The translations under genes and the position numbers were made by a program. DNA of 64,000 nt, from the NCBI GenBank assembly GCA_001566295.1, contig KQ964257.1, positions 620,001 to 684,000 on the forward strand. Direction: 5' to 3'. Shown piece by piece: positions 62,786 through 64,000 of the stretch; position 1 is the first letter of the stretch, and each line of letters begins with the position of its first letter. Below the pieces are notes generated by a model. It ran no database searches. It had not been told where the DNA came from and was given only the letters and a program-made list of their open reading frames with translations. The stretch is from Microdochium bolleyi. Its lineage: Eukaryota > Ascomycota > Sordariomycetes > Xylariales > Microdochiaceae.

Positions 62786-64000
62786 ATGGCCGTCGGCCTC
62801 ACTCCACCAAGCAGCAGCCCCATGGATCAGGAGCGCCGGCACCGCCCTTCGCGGAAGCCCGTGCGGTTCAACGAGGCGTACGAGAGCCTCGTCCAGGCCG
62901 CGCGGGACCTTCGCATCAGGGCCCAGCTCACCGGCTGCCAGCGCCGCCGGGTTCTCGAGGCCGTCGCCGTCCTACACGAGGCCCAGGCCGGGTCCAAGAA
63001 GCAGGAGTACAGAGTCTTCCTGCACCACGTCCACAGGCGCGCCGGGCCGCACTGCGTCCTCCTATGTGCCTGCCAGCTGGGCCAGCACAAAGTCACAACG
63101 ATGCGCAAGGCCGACCGCACGGAGCTCATTGACCGCCTCGAGCGTGAGAGAGCCGCGGAGTCGATCAGCTGTCCTGTCCTCCATCGGCTCGCGACGCAGC
63201 ATGGGATACCTGAGTTCTTGGATGGTTGTGGTAAGCATTTTCAGAAAGTGCAGGGTTCGGCAAAAGGTCCAAGCTAATTTGGTCCTGGGATGGACAAAGC
63301 CATTCTCAAATCGGACGCTCAGACTTCGGGATCGTCTTTTGCTGATTTCGGCACAACTATTCAATCGACTGGTACCGCTAGTTACGTTAATTATGGCGAT
63401 CCACGGCTGACGCTGCTGGAAGGATACGATTACCCATACATCGAAAGCGTCGTCGAGGTCCTCGGCGAAGCACTTGGAGCGAGTGTGCGGAGGATCCCCC
63501 TCGGTGCAGTAAGGAGACATGTCGAGAGTGCAGACAAGACGTGTGGGATCTGGTCTTCGCCCAGCGGTGAAGAGGCACTGCTCGACAGTGCGTGGGGATT
63601 GGACACCAGCGGCAGCGGCAGCAGCAGCAGCACTAGAAGCAGCAGCCTGCACGAGGATGATGTTCAGCTTTTTCATCAAACTCACCAGCACAGGGCTGCC
63701 GCGACAATCGCGTTTCCAGAGATCGGCAACAGTGCCGTGGAGTGTCTCATTAGCCTCGATCTGCAGGACTGGTCTGTCGAGACACTTGCACGGAACCTCT
63801 TCGGCATCGAGACGCTGGTTTTTCCCGGCAGAGTAAATGGACTAGGACGAGCAGAGAGCAGCAGCAAGTCAGCACGGACAGTGGCCGCGCTTGGTGGCTG
63901 CGGTGCAAGGCTGACGACTTGGGCACCCGAGGTGACGCTCACGGGCGTCAAGAGGGCAGCCCTGCTGGACGTTCTTGGACCGGAACTGGACCGTGCCATG
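62786..64000 (+). CDS. Unrecognised protein, runs off right edge
   Basis: Exon 1 is 62786-63230, or starts at 62822 in a better context (CCATGG). A GTAAGC donor at 63231 and an AAG acceptor ending at 63299 join in phase 1 to a frame that stays open to the window end, giving about 380 aa so far. Exon 1 encodes a basic, Arg/Leu-rich segment (RRHRPSRKPVRFNEAYESL, LHHVHRRAGPHCVLLCACQL). The second part is acidic to neutral: EGYDYPYIESVVEVLGEALG, GNSAVECLISLDLQDWSVET, LVFPGRVNGLG. No family was recognised. An alternative is that the second part is a separate gene starting at the ATG at 63290. The 3' end is missing. Confidence 0.5.

Noticed and set aside
63062..63691. 209-codon minus-strand frame at the right edge
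   Set aside because: It overlaps the better-supported + strand gene and contains a poly-Ala stretch that mirrors the Ser/Gly codons of that gene.
1..64000. PKS or NRPS gene cluster
   Set aside because: No ketosynthase, adenylation or carrier motifs were seen in any frame.
1..64000. tRNA genes
   Set aside because: A few TTCGA-type motifs were noticed, but no paired acceptor and anticodon arms could be confirmed by eye.

Overview
The window is a gene-dense stretch of a filamentous ascomycete nuclear genome (Pezizomycotina, most likely a Sordariomycete). The evidence is short GT-AG introns of about 54-164 nt with CTAAC/CTGAC-like branch sites, Zn2Cys6, HET, rhodopsin-type membrane, tyrosinase and hydroxamate-siderophore acyltransferase families, and GC-rich coding sequence. 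No rRNA, tRNA, transposon or CRISPR array was recognised by eye. Exon joins were worked out from splice signals, reading phase and family motifs, and have not been checked against transcripts.

Left part (1-30 kb), single-copy accessory genes: a Cys-rich single-pass membrane protein (1272-2147), an F-box/2EXR-like protein (2366-3556, -), a secreted Thr-rich protein (4236-5811, -), a secreted sulfatase (6678-8578, -), a HET-domain protein (8899-11508, -), a paraoxonase-like beta-propeller (13226-14736), an ARCA-like Zn2Cys6 regulator of eight exons (15107-17480, -), a secreted tyrosinase that needs a 5-nt micro-exon (18967-20520), a rhodopsin-like seven-helix protein (23329-24725), a type I membrane protein (24888-25914, -), a GT25-type glycosyltransferase (26841-28032) and a Ser/Thr-rich wall protein (28478-29845).

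Middle part (30.6-42.9 kb): a tandem array of nine diverged BTB/POZ-like paralogues on both strands. Most share one early phase-2 intron just before the BTB-like core. Three members look damaged: an in-frame TAA, an in-frame TAG and a frameshifted copy. This looks like a birth-and-death family.

Right part (43-64 kb): a mitochondrial helical protein, a GIY-YIG protein with a C-terminal membrane anchor, an AIF/AMID-like flavoprotein, a SidF/SidL-like acyltransferase, and then an intronless ~8-kb ORF (52301-60259, -). That ORF encodes a fused enzyme of about 2652 residues: a degenerate cyclase half, an EEVS/DDGS-type C7 sugar-phosphate cyclase, an extended SDR, a ROK kinase, an MDR dehydrogenase and a PGI/SIS-like isomerase. 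A HAD phosphatase is divergently transcribed from it (60964-61944). Together they look like a compact C7-cyclitol (valiolone/carbasugar-type) pathway. This is the best candidate for an undescribed system in the window; the product is unknown. An unrecognised gene runs off the right edge (62786-64000).
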